Under the pieces are notes generated by a model. That model was not told the origin of the DNA, made no database searches, and saw only the letters and a list, made by a program, of their open reading frames with translations. A DNA stretch of 64,000 nucleotides, taken from positions 558,001 to 622,000 of the forward strand of contig NZ_SCVE01000012.1 in NCBI RefSeq assembly GCF_004297105.1, given 5' to 3'. The translations under genes and the position numbers were made by a program. Below are positions 57,166 to 64,000 of the stretch, in pieces (the stretch's first letter is position 1; each line of letters begins with the position of its first letter). The stretch comes from Herbiconiux sp. (GTDB lineage Bacteria > Actinomycetota > Actinomycetes > Actinomycetales > Microbacteriaceae).

Positions 57166-57801
57166 ATGAGCGAACTGACCCTCCTCATCCTGCAGCTGGC
57201 GTTCCTGGCGCTGCTCTGGGTGTTCATCTTCATCGTCGTGTACGCGATGCGGTCCGATCTGTTCGGCCAGCGCGTGCGCAAGCTGAAGGATGGCGCTCCC
57301 GCGACAGCAGGCGCAGGCGCAGGCGCCGGCGCCGGCGCAGCGGCCTCCCCGGGCGCGAACCCCGCCGCCATGGCCGCCGCCGCCGCGGCCGGCACCGCCG
57401 CAGCCGGGGGCGCAGCCCCAGCCGCCCCTCCGCCCCCAGCCCCGAAGGTGCCCACCTTCGTCCCCGCCCCCGGCACCGAGCTCAGCGGGCCACCCCGCGC
57501 CACCACCGCCAACGCGAGCCGACTCGTCATCACGTCCGGCACCAAATCGGGCAGCGAGATCCCCCTCGGCACCGAGCCCCTCACGATCGGCCGCTCCTCC
57601 GACTCGAGCGTCGTCATCCGCGACGACTACACCTCCACCCACCACGCCCGCCTCATGATCTGGGGCGACGAATGGGTCATCCAAGACCTCGACTCCACGA
57701 ACGGCACATTCCTCGACGGCAACCGCGTCACCGCACCCGTTCACATTCCGCTGAACACCACGATCCGAATCGGCGCCACGAGCTTCGAGCTGCGACGGTA
57801 G
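57166..57801 (+). CDS. fhaB: FHA domain membrane protein FhaB
   Basis: The 211-residue protein has an N-terminal membrane helix (4-28), a short basic segment, and an Ala/Gly/Pro-rich linker (about 45-110). A C-terminal FHA domain (about 118-208) shows G-R-S-S-D-S-S-V, S-T-H-H-A-R-L and D-S-T-N-G-T-F-L-D-G. FHA domains bind phosphothreonine; the mycobacterial counterpart (FipA-interacting FhaB) links kinase PknA/PknB signalling to division. The ATG at 57166 is close after fhaA. Confidence 0.93.
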   Translation: MSELTLLILQLAFLALLWVFIFIVVYAMRSDLFGQRVRKLKDGAPATAGAGAGAGAGAAASPGANPAAMAAAAAAGTAAAGGAAPAAPPPPAPKVPTFVPAPGTELSGPPRATTANASRLVITSGTKSGSEIPLGTEPLTIGRSSDSSVVIRDDYTSTHHARLMIWGDEWVIQDLDSTNGTFLDGNRVTAPVHIPLNTTIRIGATSFELRR

Positions 57802-57804
57802 CCT

Positions 57805-59151
57805 GTGGCCATCGTGACCGTGAGCGCGGCCGTCTCCCACGTCGGCAAGATCCGCTCCAACAACCAGGACTCGGGCTACGCCGGTGAGACGCTCTTCGCG
57901 GTCGCCGACGGCATGGGCGGCCACGCCGGCGGCGACGTCGCCAGCGCCCTCGCCCTGAAGCGCCTGGCGGAGATCGACGGGCAGTACAACTCCGCGGTCG
58001 ACGCGGAGTTCGCCTTGCAGGAGGCCATCGTGGCCGCGAACGCCGTGCTCACGGAGACGGTGTACGAGCATCCGGAGCTCACCGGCATGGGCACGACGCT
58101 CAGTGCGCTGGTGCGGGTGGGCCAGAGCGTCGCGCTCGCACACATCGGCGATTCCCGGGTCTATCGCCTGCGCGACGAGGTGCTCACGCAGATCACCATC
58201 GACCACACCTTCGTGCAGCGCCTCGTCGACTCCGGCCGGATCACGCCCGAAGAGGCGAAGACCCACCCGCGGCGCTCCGTGCTCATGCGGGTGCTCGGCG
58301 ACGTCGACGCCGCACCCGAGGTCGACCTCCAGGTGATGGACACGCGACCCGGCGACCGCTGGATGCTCTGCTCCGACGGCCTCTCGGGTGTCGTCGAGCA
58401 CGACGACATCGAGAAGATCCTGAAGAACTCGATCGCTCCGCGAGATGCGGCCAATTCCCTCATCAAGGAGAGCCTCGACCACGGGGCGCCCGACAACGTC
58501 ACCGTCGTCGTCGTGGATGTGCACCAGTCGTTCGACGAGCCGAAGGTCGAGCCGGTGGTCGTCGGATCGGCGGCGCAGCCGATCGCCTTCGAACAGCCGG
58601 TGGGCCGTCGCACGTCGCGCATCCCGGGCCTCCGCCTGCACCCCCGCGGGCCGGCGAGCACCGAACCGAGCCACTTCGAGCCCGGCTCGGAGGACTACCT
58701 CGACGAGCTCATCGAGGAAGACCGCCGCCGAAGCCGCCGCCGCAAGGTCACCTGGCTCGTGGGCACCCTCGTGGTTCTCGCCCTCATCGCCGCCGGACTC
58801 TACGCCGGCTACCGCTGGACCCAGACCCGCTTCTACGTGGGCGCTTCGAACGGCAACGTCGCCATCTACCAGGGCGTGCAGCAGACCGTCGGACCCATCG
58901 CGCTCTCGCACGTCTTCCAGGAGACGGATCTCGCCACCGACGACCTCACCCCCTACGAGCAGCGCCAGGTGCAGAACACCATCAGTGCCGACTCCGTCAC
59001 CGCGGCACTCGAGATCGTCAAACGGCTGAGCGACTCCGCCGCCGCGAGCACGGGCACGGATGCCGGCACAGGAGCCACTGACGCTACCGCGACCCCGACT
59101 CCCACCCCCGCCGACCCTGCGGCACCACCCGCCGACGGAACGGCCCCCTGA
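57805..59151 (+). CDS. pstP: PP2C-type Ser/Thr phosphatase
   Basis: PstP reverses phosphorylation by the PknA/PknB kinases. The 448-residue protein has an N-terminal PP2C domain (about 1-240) with the metal-binding D-G-M-G-G-H-A-G-G-D (about 35-44), G-T-T-L-S, H-I-G-D-S-R-V-Y-R-L and C-S-D-G-L-S-G motifs. A cytoplasmic linker with basic R-R-R-S-R-R-R comes next, then one membrane helix (about 314-335) and an extracellular tail ending in a Thr/Pro-rich stretch. The order of domains matches mycobacterial PstP. The stop overlaps the rodA start. Confidence 0.94.
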   Translation: MAIVTVSAAVSHVGKIRSNNQDSGYAGETLFAVADGMGGHAGGDVASALALKRLAEIDGQYNSAVDAEFALQEAIVAANAVLTETVYEHPELTGMGTTLSALVRVGQSVALAHIGDSRVYRLRDEVLTQITIDHTFVQRLVDSGRITPEEAKTHPRRSVLMRVLGDVDAAPEVDLQVMDTRPGDRWMLCSDGLSGVVEHDDIEKILKNSIAPRDAANSLIKESLDHGAPDNVTVVVVDVHQSFDEPKVEPVVVGSAAQPIAFEQPVGRRTSRIPGLRLHPRGPASTEPSHFEPGSEDYLDELIEEDRRRSRRRKVTWLVGTLVVLALIAAGLYAGYRWTQTRFYVGASNGNVAIYQGVQQTVGPIALSHVFQETDLATDDLTPYEQRQVQNTISADSVTAALEIVKRLSDSAAASTGTDAGTGATDATATPTPTPADPAAPPADGTAP

Positions 59152-60554
59152 TGTCAGGAAACGCCGCCGCCATCGCCGAGGCCGGAGCGCCCGCACCCAC
59201 CCCGGGTCGCGGCATCCGGCGAATCCGCGTACCGCAGAAGCTCCGCAACCTCGAGCTCTTCCTCCTCGTGATCGTCTGCGCCGTGAACGCCTTCGCCGTG
59301 GTGCTCGTGCAGTTCGGTGCGCTCGGCGCGGCCGACATCGGCACCATCATCACGCTCGGCGCGGGCCTCTCCGTGCTCGTGATCGGCATGCACATCGCCC
59401 TGCGGTTCGTCGCCACCAACGCCGATCCGTTCATCCTGCCCATCGCGGCGCTGCTGAACGGTATCGGCATCGCCATGATCTACCGCATCGACATCGCCGA
59501 GAACCTCACCGGCTGGGAGAGCACGGCCGTGCGCCAGGTGGTGTGGACGGGTCTCGCCGTCGCGATCGCCATCATCGTGATCCTCGTCATCCGCAACCAC
59601 CGCGTGCTGCAGCGCTACACCTACGTGGCCATGCTCGTGGCCGCCATCCTGCTGCTCCTGCCGATGCTGCCCGGCATCGGACAGGAGATCTACGGCGCCC
59701 GCGTCTGGATCCACATCGGCGCCTTCTCGTTCCAGCCCGGCGAGGTGGCGAAGATCGCCCTGGCGGTGTTCTTCGCCGGCTACCTCGTGTCGCGCCGCGA
59801 CAGCCTCTCGATGGTGGGCCGCACGGTCCTCGGCATGCGGTTCCCCCGCGCCCGCGACCTCGGCCCCATCCTCGTGCTGTGGGCCCTGTCGATGTCGATC
59901 ATCATCTTCCAGCGCGACCTGGGCACGGCGCTCCTGTACTTCGGTCTCTTCGTCGTGATGATCTACGTGGCCACCGGTCGTGCCAGCTGGGTGGTGCTCG
60001 GCGTCGGACTGTTCCTCGCCGGCGCCGTGATCGCGGGCCAGGTGCTGGTCTACGTCAACGACCGCTTCACCAACTGGCTCGATGCCTTCAACCCCGACAT
60101 CTACAACGCCGACGGCGGCAGCTACCAGTTGGTGCAGGGTCTGTTCGGGCTCGCCAACGGCGGACTCATCGGCACGGGTCTCGGTCAGGGCCGGCCCGAC
60201 ATCACGCCACTGGCGCAGAGCGACTACATCATCGCGTCGATCGGCGAGGAACTCGGCCTGGCCGGGATGTTCGCCATCCTGGCTCTCTACCTTCTGTTCA
60301 TCGCGCGCGGCTTCCGCATCAGCTTCGCGGGGCAAGACGATTTCGGTCGTCTGCTCGGTGTGGGCCTGTCGTTCACGGTGGCGCTGCAGTGCTTCATCGT
60401 GATCGGCGGCGTCACCCGCGTCATCCCCCTCACCGGTCTCACCACACCCTTCCTCGCGGCCGGCGGATCCTCGCTCGTGGCGAACTGGATCATCGTGGCG
60501 CTCCTGCTCCGGCTGTCGGACACAGTGCGCAATCAGCCAAGGCTGGTGATCTAG
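59151..60554 (+). CDS. rodA: FtsW/RodA/SpoVE family glycosyltransferase (RodA)
   Basis: SEDS-family peptidoglycan polymerase working with the PBP encoded next. The 467-residue protein has an N-terminal cytoplasmic tail and ten or more membrane helices. Family motifs are G-A-R-V-W-I-H-I-G-A-F-S-F-Q-P-G-E (about 182-198), F-Q-R-D-L-G-T-A-L-L and I-I-A-S-I-G-E-E-L-G-L-A-G. The catalytic Asp is in the Q-P-D/E-like region of the long loop. Placement beside the kinases and the transpeptidase supports elongation (RodA) rather than septal (FtsW) function. Confidence 0.93.
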   Translation: MSGNAAAIAEAGAPAPTPGRGIRRIRVPQKLRNLELFLLVIVCAVNAFAVVLVQFGALGAADIGTIITLGAGLSVLVIGMHIALRFVATNADPFILPIAALLNGIGIAMIYRIDIAENLTGWESTAVRQVVWTGLAVAIAIIVILVIRNHRVLQRYTYVAMLVAAILLLLPMLPGIGQEIYGARVWIHIGAFSFQPGEVAKIALAVFFAGYLVSRRDSLSMVGRTVLGMRFPRARDLGPILVLWALSMSIIIFQRDLGTALLYFGLFVVMIYVATGRASWVVLGVGLFLAGAVIAGQVLVYVNDRFTNWLDAFNPDIYNADGGSYQLVQGLFGLANGGLIGTGLGQGRPDITPLAQSDYIIASIGEELGLAGMFAILALYLLFIARGFRISFAGQDDFGRLLGVGLSFTVALQCFIVIGGVTRVIPLTGLTTPFLAAGGSSLVANWIIVALLLRLSDTVRNQPRLVI

Positions 60555-60558
60555 ACCC

Positions 60559-62010
60559 GTGACCCGTGAACTCAAACGCGTGACCGTGGTCGTGATCCTC
60601 ATGTTCGCGACACTGCTCGTGTCGACCACCATCATCCAGTTCTTCCAGGCCGGAAACCTCGCCGACGACGCCCGTAACGCCCGCACCATCTACGCCAGCT
60701 ACGACACCGAGCGCGGCCCCATCCTCGTCGACGGCCAGCCGATCGCCGTATCGGTGCCGACCACCGACGAATTCAAGTACCAGCGCACCTACCCGCAGGG
60801 TGCGCTCTACAGCGCGGTCACCGGCTACTACACGCTGGGTCAGGGCTCGAGCCAGCTCGAGCAGGCCATGAATGACTACCTCTCGGGCACGAGCAACTCC
60901 CAATTCCTCGACTACCTCAACCGCCTCGTCACGGGCCAGAACCCGCAGGGTGCCTCGATCGAGACCACGATCGACCCCGTGGTGCAGCAGGCGGCGTATG
61001 ACGCCCTCGGCGACCAGCAAGGGGCCGTGATCGCCATCGAGCCCTCCACCGGCAAGATCCTGGCCATGGTCTCTAAGCCCGACTACGACCCGAACGCCCT
61101 GGCGGTGCACGACAGCCAGCAGGTGCTCGACACCTACGAGACACTGCTAGGGGCCGACGGCGATCCGCTCATCAACAAGACCATCAACGACCTGAACCCT
61201 CCCGGTTCGACGTTCAAGATCGTCACCACGGCGGCGGCGCTGCAGAACGCCGGCCTCGGCATCGATCACACCGAGCCGAACCTCGCCCGTCTCCCTCTTC
61301 CCGGCAGCGATTCCACCGTGAGCAACTCCGGCGGCGGCACCTGCGGCGGGGGCGACACCACCACCATCCAGACCGCCTTCGTGCTCTCCTGCAACATCCC
61401 GATGGCCGAACTCGGCATGGAGATCGGCGAGGGCGCGCTCGGCGACATGGCGAAGGCGTTCGGCTTCGGCACCGATCTCTCCGTGCCGATGGATGTCTCG
61501 CAGAGCGTGTATCCGCGAGGCCTCGACGACGCCCAGGTCGCACTGTCGGCCTTCGGGCAGGGCAGCGACGTGGCCACGCCCATCCAGATCGCGATGCTCT
61601 CCGCCGCGGTCGCGAACGGAGGAAAGCTGATGACGCCCACACTGGTGGACGAGATCAGAGCGCCCGATCTGAGCGTTCTGCAGAGCTTCGAGGCCAAGGA
61701 GTTCAGCACTCCGCTGACTTCTGTAACAGCTTCGACACTTTCGCAGCTGATGGTCGAAGCGGTCGAGAGCGGCGCGGCGACTAATGCAAGAATAGACGGG
61801 GTCAGTGTGGCCGGTAAGACGGGTACTGCGGAGAACGGGGAGGGCGATCCCTACACCCTGTGGTTCACCGGTTTCGCTCCCGCAGACAACCCCCGGGTTG
61901 CCGTCGCAGTGGTCGTGGAGAATGGCGGAGGGTTGGGTCAATCCGGTTCGGGAAACCAGGTGGCCGCACCGATCGCACAACGAGTACTAGAGGCGGTGCT
62001 GAGTAAATGA
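60559..62010 (+). CDS. pbpA: class B penicillin-binding protein (PbpA)
   Basis: This transpeptidase cross-links peptidoglycan made by RodA. The 483-residue protein has an N-terminal membrane anchor (about 8-30), a short pedestal region, and the transpeptidase domain (about 150-480). Its motifs are S-x-x-K in P-G-S-T-F-K (S217, K220), S-x-N in L-S-C-N (S277, N279) and K-T-G-T (K420). Short class B PBPs of this type are called PbpA in mycobacteria. The stop overlaps the kinase start (ATGA). Confidence 0.94.
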   Translation: MTRELKRVTVVVILMFATLLVSTTIIQFFQAGNLADDARNARTIYASYDTERGPILVDGQPIAVSVPTTDEFKYQRTYPQGALYSAVTGYYTLGQGSSQLEQAMNDYLSGTSNSQFLDYLNRLVTGQNPQGASIETTIDPVVQQAAYDALGDQQGAVIAIEPSTGKILAMVSKPDYDPNALAVHDSQQVLDTYETLLGADGDPLINKTINDLNPPGSTFKIVTTAAALQNAGLGIDHTEPNLARLPLPGSDSTVSNSGGGTCGGGDTTTIQTAFVLSCNIPMAELGMEIGEGALGDMAKAFGFGTDLSVPMDVSQSVYPRGLDDAQVALSAFGQGSDVATPIQIAMLSAAVANGGKLMTPTLVDEIRAPDLSVLQSFEAKEFSTPLTSVTASTLSQLMVEAVESGAATNARIDGVSVAGKTGTAENGEGDPYTLWFTGFAPADNPRVAVAVVVENGGGLGQSGSGNQVAAPIAQRVLEAVLSK

Positions 62011-63737
62011 GACCCACAGCAGGGGTGACCTTCGGTGGCCGGTACGAGCTGTCCAATCGCATCGCGATCGGCGGCATGGGCGAGGTCTGGCAAGCCACAG
62101 ACCTCGTGATCGGGCGCACCGTCGCCATCAAGATCCTGAAAGACGAGTACCTCGGCGACCCCGGCTTCCTCGAGCGCTTCCGCGCCGAAGCCCGGCACGC
62201 CGCCCTCGTCAACCACGAGGGCATCGCGAACGTCTTCGACTACGGCGAAGAAGAGGGCAGCGCCTACCTCGTGATGGAGCTCGTGCCCGGCGAGGCGCTC
62301 TCCACGATCCTCGAGCGCGAGCACGTTCTCTCCACCGACCGCGTGCTCGACATCGTGGCCCAGACCGCCCTGGCCCTGCAGGCCGCGCACGCCGCCGGTC
62401 TCGTGCACCGCGACATCAAGCCGGGCAACCTGCTGATCACTCCGGATGGCCGGGTGAAGATCACCGACTTCGGCATCGCCCGTATCGCCGACCAGGTGCC
62501 CCTCACGGCCACGGGTCAGGTCATGGGCACCGTGCAGTACCTGTCGCCCGAGCAGGCCAGCGGCCAGGCCGCCTCGCCCACCACCGACATCTACTCGCTC
62601 GGAATCGTGGCCTACGAGTGCCTCGCCGGCAAGCGCCCCTTCACGGGCGAGTCGCAGGTGGCCATCGCCATGGCTCAGATCAACGAGACCCCGCCCGACC
62701 TCCCCACCACGGTGGCGGAGCCGGTGCGCAACCTCGTGCTGTCGTGCATCGCGAAGAAGCCCGAAGACCGCCCGTCGTCGACCGCCAACCTCGCGCGTGC
62801 CGCGATGGCGCTCCGCCGCGGCGACATCGCCTCCGCCGCGGCCGCGGTTCCCGCCGTTCTCGGCAGTGAGGGCCTCCCGCCCACCATGGCCACCACGGTC
62901 ATGCAGTCGGGCGCCCCCACCCAGGCCACCACCGTTCTGAGCGCCGCCGGCGGCGCTGCGGCGAGCCAGGCGGCAGCGGATGCTGCGGTCGCCACCGAGG
63001 AGCCGCCGAAGAAGCGCAGTCCCTGGACGTGGCCGCTCATCGTGCTCATCATCATCCTGGGCCTCGTGCTCGTGGGCACCATCGTCGCCCTCGTGGTTCA
63101 GGGCAGCAACAACGACGCGCCCGTCACCCCGGCCACCACGTCGAGCACTCCCACGCCGACGCGCACGCCCACCACGACCCCGACGCCCACACCCACCACG
63201 GTCGCGGTGACGGAGGCCGAGCTGAAGGGCAAGACGTTCGACGAGGCGTCGGGCATCCTGCAGACCATGGGTCTCGGGGCCGAGCGCGTCTCCGGCAATG
63301 CGGCGCCCTCGGCCGACCAGGTGGACGTCGTCTATCAGGCCAGCCCGGTCGGCAACGTGCAGCCCGGCACCACCATCAAGCTCACGGTCTACACCGACGT
63401 GATCGTTCCGACGGCCCCGAGTGCGGCTCCCACGGTGTCGTCCGGCGCCACGGGCAACGTCGTTCCGGCCGGCGGCACCTTCGTGGTGAACTGGACGTCG
63501 TACAGCTGCCCCTCGGGCACCACGCTGAGCGGCTACACGGTCACCGCCACGAACGCCACGCTGCAGGGCGAGCCGGGCACGAACGCCCAGGCCACCTTCG
63601 TGGCCACGGGTGCGGCCACCTCCACCATCGAGGTGAAGTACTCGGTCACCTGCTCCGGCTCGGCTTCCGGCCAGTCCCCGGCGCTCACCCTCACCATCGG
63701 CCCGGCCGTCACCCCCACGCCGGTGCCCACCCCGTAG
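62007..63737 (+). CDS. pknA: membrane Ser/Thr protein kinase, PknA-like
   Basis: The 576-residue protein has a Hanks kinase domain (about 10-270): G-x-G loop I-A-I-G-G-M-G-E-V, K in V-A-I-K-I-L, H-R-D-I-K-P-G-N, D-F-G-I-A-R and activation loop T-A-T-G-Q-V-M-G-T. A juxtamembrane part and one membrane helix (about 343-368) follow, then a Thr/Pro stalk, a single PASTA-like domain (about 395-465), and a second beta module (about 475-570, with two Cys). PknA of mycobacteria lacks a PASTA domain; this one has one. It is the first of two kinases in the operon. Confidence 0.92.
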   Translation: MRPTAGVTFGGRYELSNRIAIGGMGEVWQATDLVIGRTVAIKILKDEYLGDPGFLERFRAEARHAALVNHEGIANVFDYGEEEGSAYLVMELVPGEALSTILEREHVLSTDRVLDIVAQTALALQAAHAAGLVHRDIKPGNLLITPDGRVKITDFGIARIADQVPLTATGQVMGTVQYLSPEQASGQAASPTTDIYSLGIVAYECLAGKRPFTGESQVAIAMAQINETPPDLPTTVAEPVRNLVLSCIAKKPEDRPSSTANLARAAMALRRGDIASAAAAVPAVLGSEGLPPTMATTVMQSGAPTQATTVLSAAGGAAASQAAADAAVATEEPPKKRSPWTWPLIVLIIILGLVLVGTIVALVVQGSNNDAPVTPATTSSTPTPTRTPTTTPTPTPTTVAVTEAELKGKTFDEASGILQTMGLGAERVSGNAAPSADQVDVVYQASPVGNVQPGTTIKLTVYTDVIVPTAPSAAPTVSSGATGNVVPAGGTFVVNWTSYSCPSGTTLSGYTVTATNATLQGEPGTNAQATFVATGAATSTIEVKYSVTCSGSASGQSPALTLTIGPAVTPTPVPTP

Positions 63738-63818
63738 ACCCCGTATCGACCTGATAGCGATTCCACCGAACCACCCGAGCCACCCGATGCTCACACCGAC
63801 GATCCAGGAGCACCAGAC

Positions 63819-64000
63819 GTGACCGACGACAACCGACTTCTCGCCGGGCGATACCGCCTGGGCGAATTGATCGGGCGCGGCGGCATGTCCAACGTGTACT
63901 CCGGTCGCGACGAACGCCTCGGCCGCCAGGTGGCGATCAAGCTGCTCAAGTCGTCGCTCGCGGGCGACCCGGTCTTCCGCACGCGATTCCGGCAGGAGGC
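63819..64000 (+). CDS. pknB: Ser/Thr protein kinase PknB, N-terminal fragment
   Basis: The visible 60 residues are the start of a Hanks-type kinase: G-R-Y-R-L-G-E-L-I-G-R-G-G-M-S-N-V-Y (glycine loop) and V-A-I-K-L-L (the ATP lysine). The GTG at 63819 has AGGAG 7-8 nt upstream. Its position after pknA and the operon order make it PknB, the kinase with repeated extracellular PASTA domains that senses peptidoglycan fragments. The rest lies beyond the right edge. Confidence 0.9.
   Translation, partial: MTDDNRLLAGRYRLGELIGRGGMSNVYSGRDERLGRQVAIKLLKSSLAGDPVFRTRFRQE

Noticed and set aside
59151-60554. Naming this gene ftsW
   Set aside because: The position between pstP and a short class B PBP beside the kinases is that of rodA; ftsW lies in the mur/dcw cluster in actinobacteria.
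61938-63794. 618-residue open frame opposite pknA
   Set aside because: It overlaps the complete kinase gene on the other strand and has only low-complexity Gly/Arg/His sequence.

Overview
The window is high-GC, densely coding DNA from an actinobacterium, most likely a member of the Microbacteriaceae or a near relative. The family assignment is inference from gene content; no rRNA or marker phylogeny was possible. Supporting signs are the fhaA-fhaB-pstP-rodA-pbpA-pknA-pknB order beside a tRNA-Leu gene, the mismatch endonuclease NucS, an actinobacterial coproporphyrin-dependent heme pathway with HemQ, and many genes whose -10 hexamer lies 6-7 nt before the start codon, as in leaderless transcription.

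Layout. 1-5.3 kb: end of a DivIVA-like protein, a DUF3097 protein, a GntR regulator, a very large ECF sigma factor fused to a zinc-finger/membrane/Ig-like tail, and two small regulators (AsnC and YtrA types). 5.3-16.7 kb: bifunctional PutA, an FAD oxidoreductase, a thioesterase, TrhO, a PEP-mutase-type lyase, an LssY_C membrane protein, an ABC exporter and a small unknown. 16.7-32.6 kb: heme locus. hemL, hemB, hemD, hemC, hemH, hemQ, hemY and hemE are on the minus strand and hemA on the plus strand. A DMT transporter/MarR pair, an AlkB-like oxygenase, three small envelope genes, a proline-rich membrane protein and a NUDIX gene are interspersed. All steps from glutamyl-tRNA to heme by the coproporphyrin route are present except glutamyl-tRNA synthetase. 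32.6-50.4 kb: mixed accessory genes, several as divergent regulator-target pairs (LysR/aminotransferase, TetR/oxidoreductase, LacI/MFS), plus a class-A beta-lactamase-like protein, an M13 peptidase, MATE and SLC13-like transporters, nucS and a HAD phosphatase. 50.4-56 kb: two tandem sortase-type surface proteins made by a segmental duplication that also left a broken copy of the neighbouring coiled-coil gene, then a hypothetical protein and an alpha/beta hydrolase. 56-64 kb: tRNA-Leu(CAG) and the cell-wall/division signalling operon, cut off inside pknB.

The most unusual non-coding signal is a dispersed 49-bp element, ten copies in this window. A half-site lies exactly 30 bp from a 19-bp palindrome of the form TTGCCACA-N3-TGTGGCAA. 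Four copies are dispersed and six form a tandem array of about 83-bp period just after nucS. Other signals worth attention are paired palindromic operators at the MarR, TetR and LacI regulators, the one-polypeptide sigma/anti-sigma/surface fusion with in-frame minisatellites, and the segmental duplication with its gene relic.

Starts were chosen from overlaps, Shine-Dalgarno sequences, or the 6-7 nt gap after a TANNNT hexamer where no Shine-Dalgarno sequence exists. No gene-free stretch exceeds about 560 bp. The largest (47352-47909) is the repeat array; the next (51555-51902) holds the gene relic.
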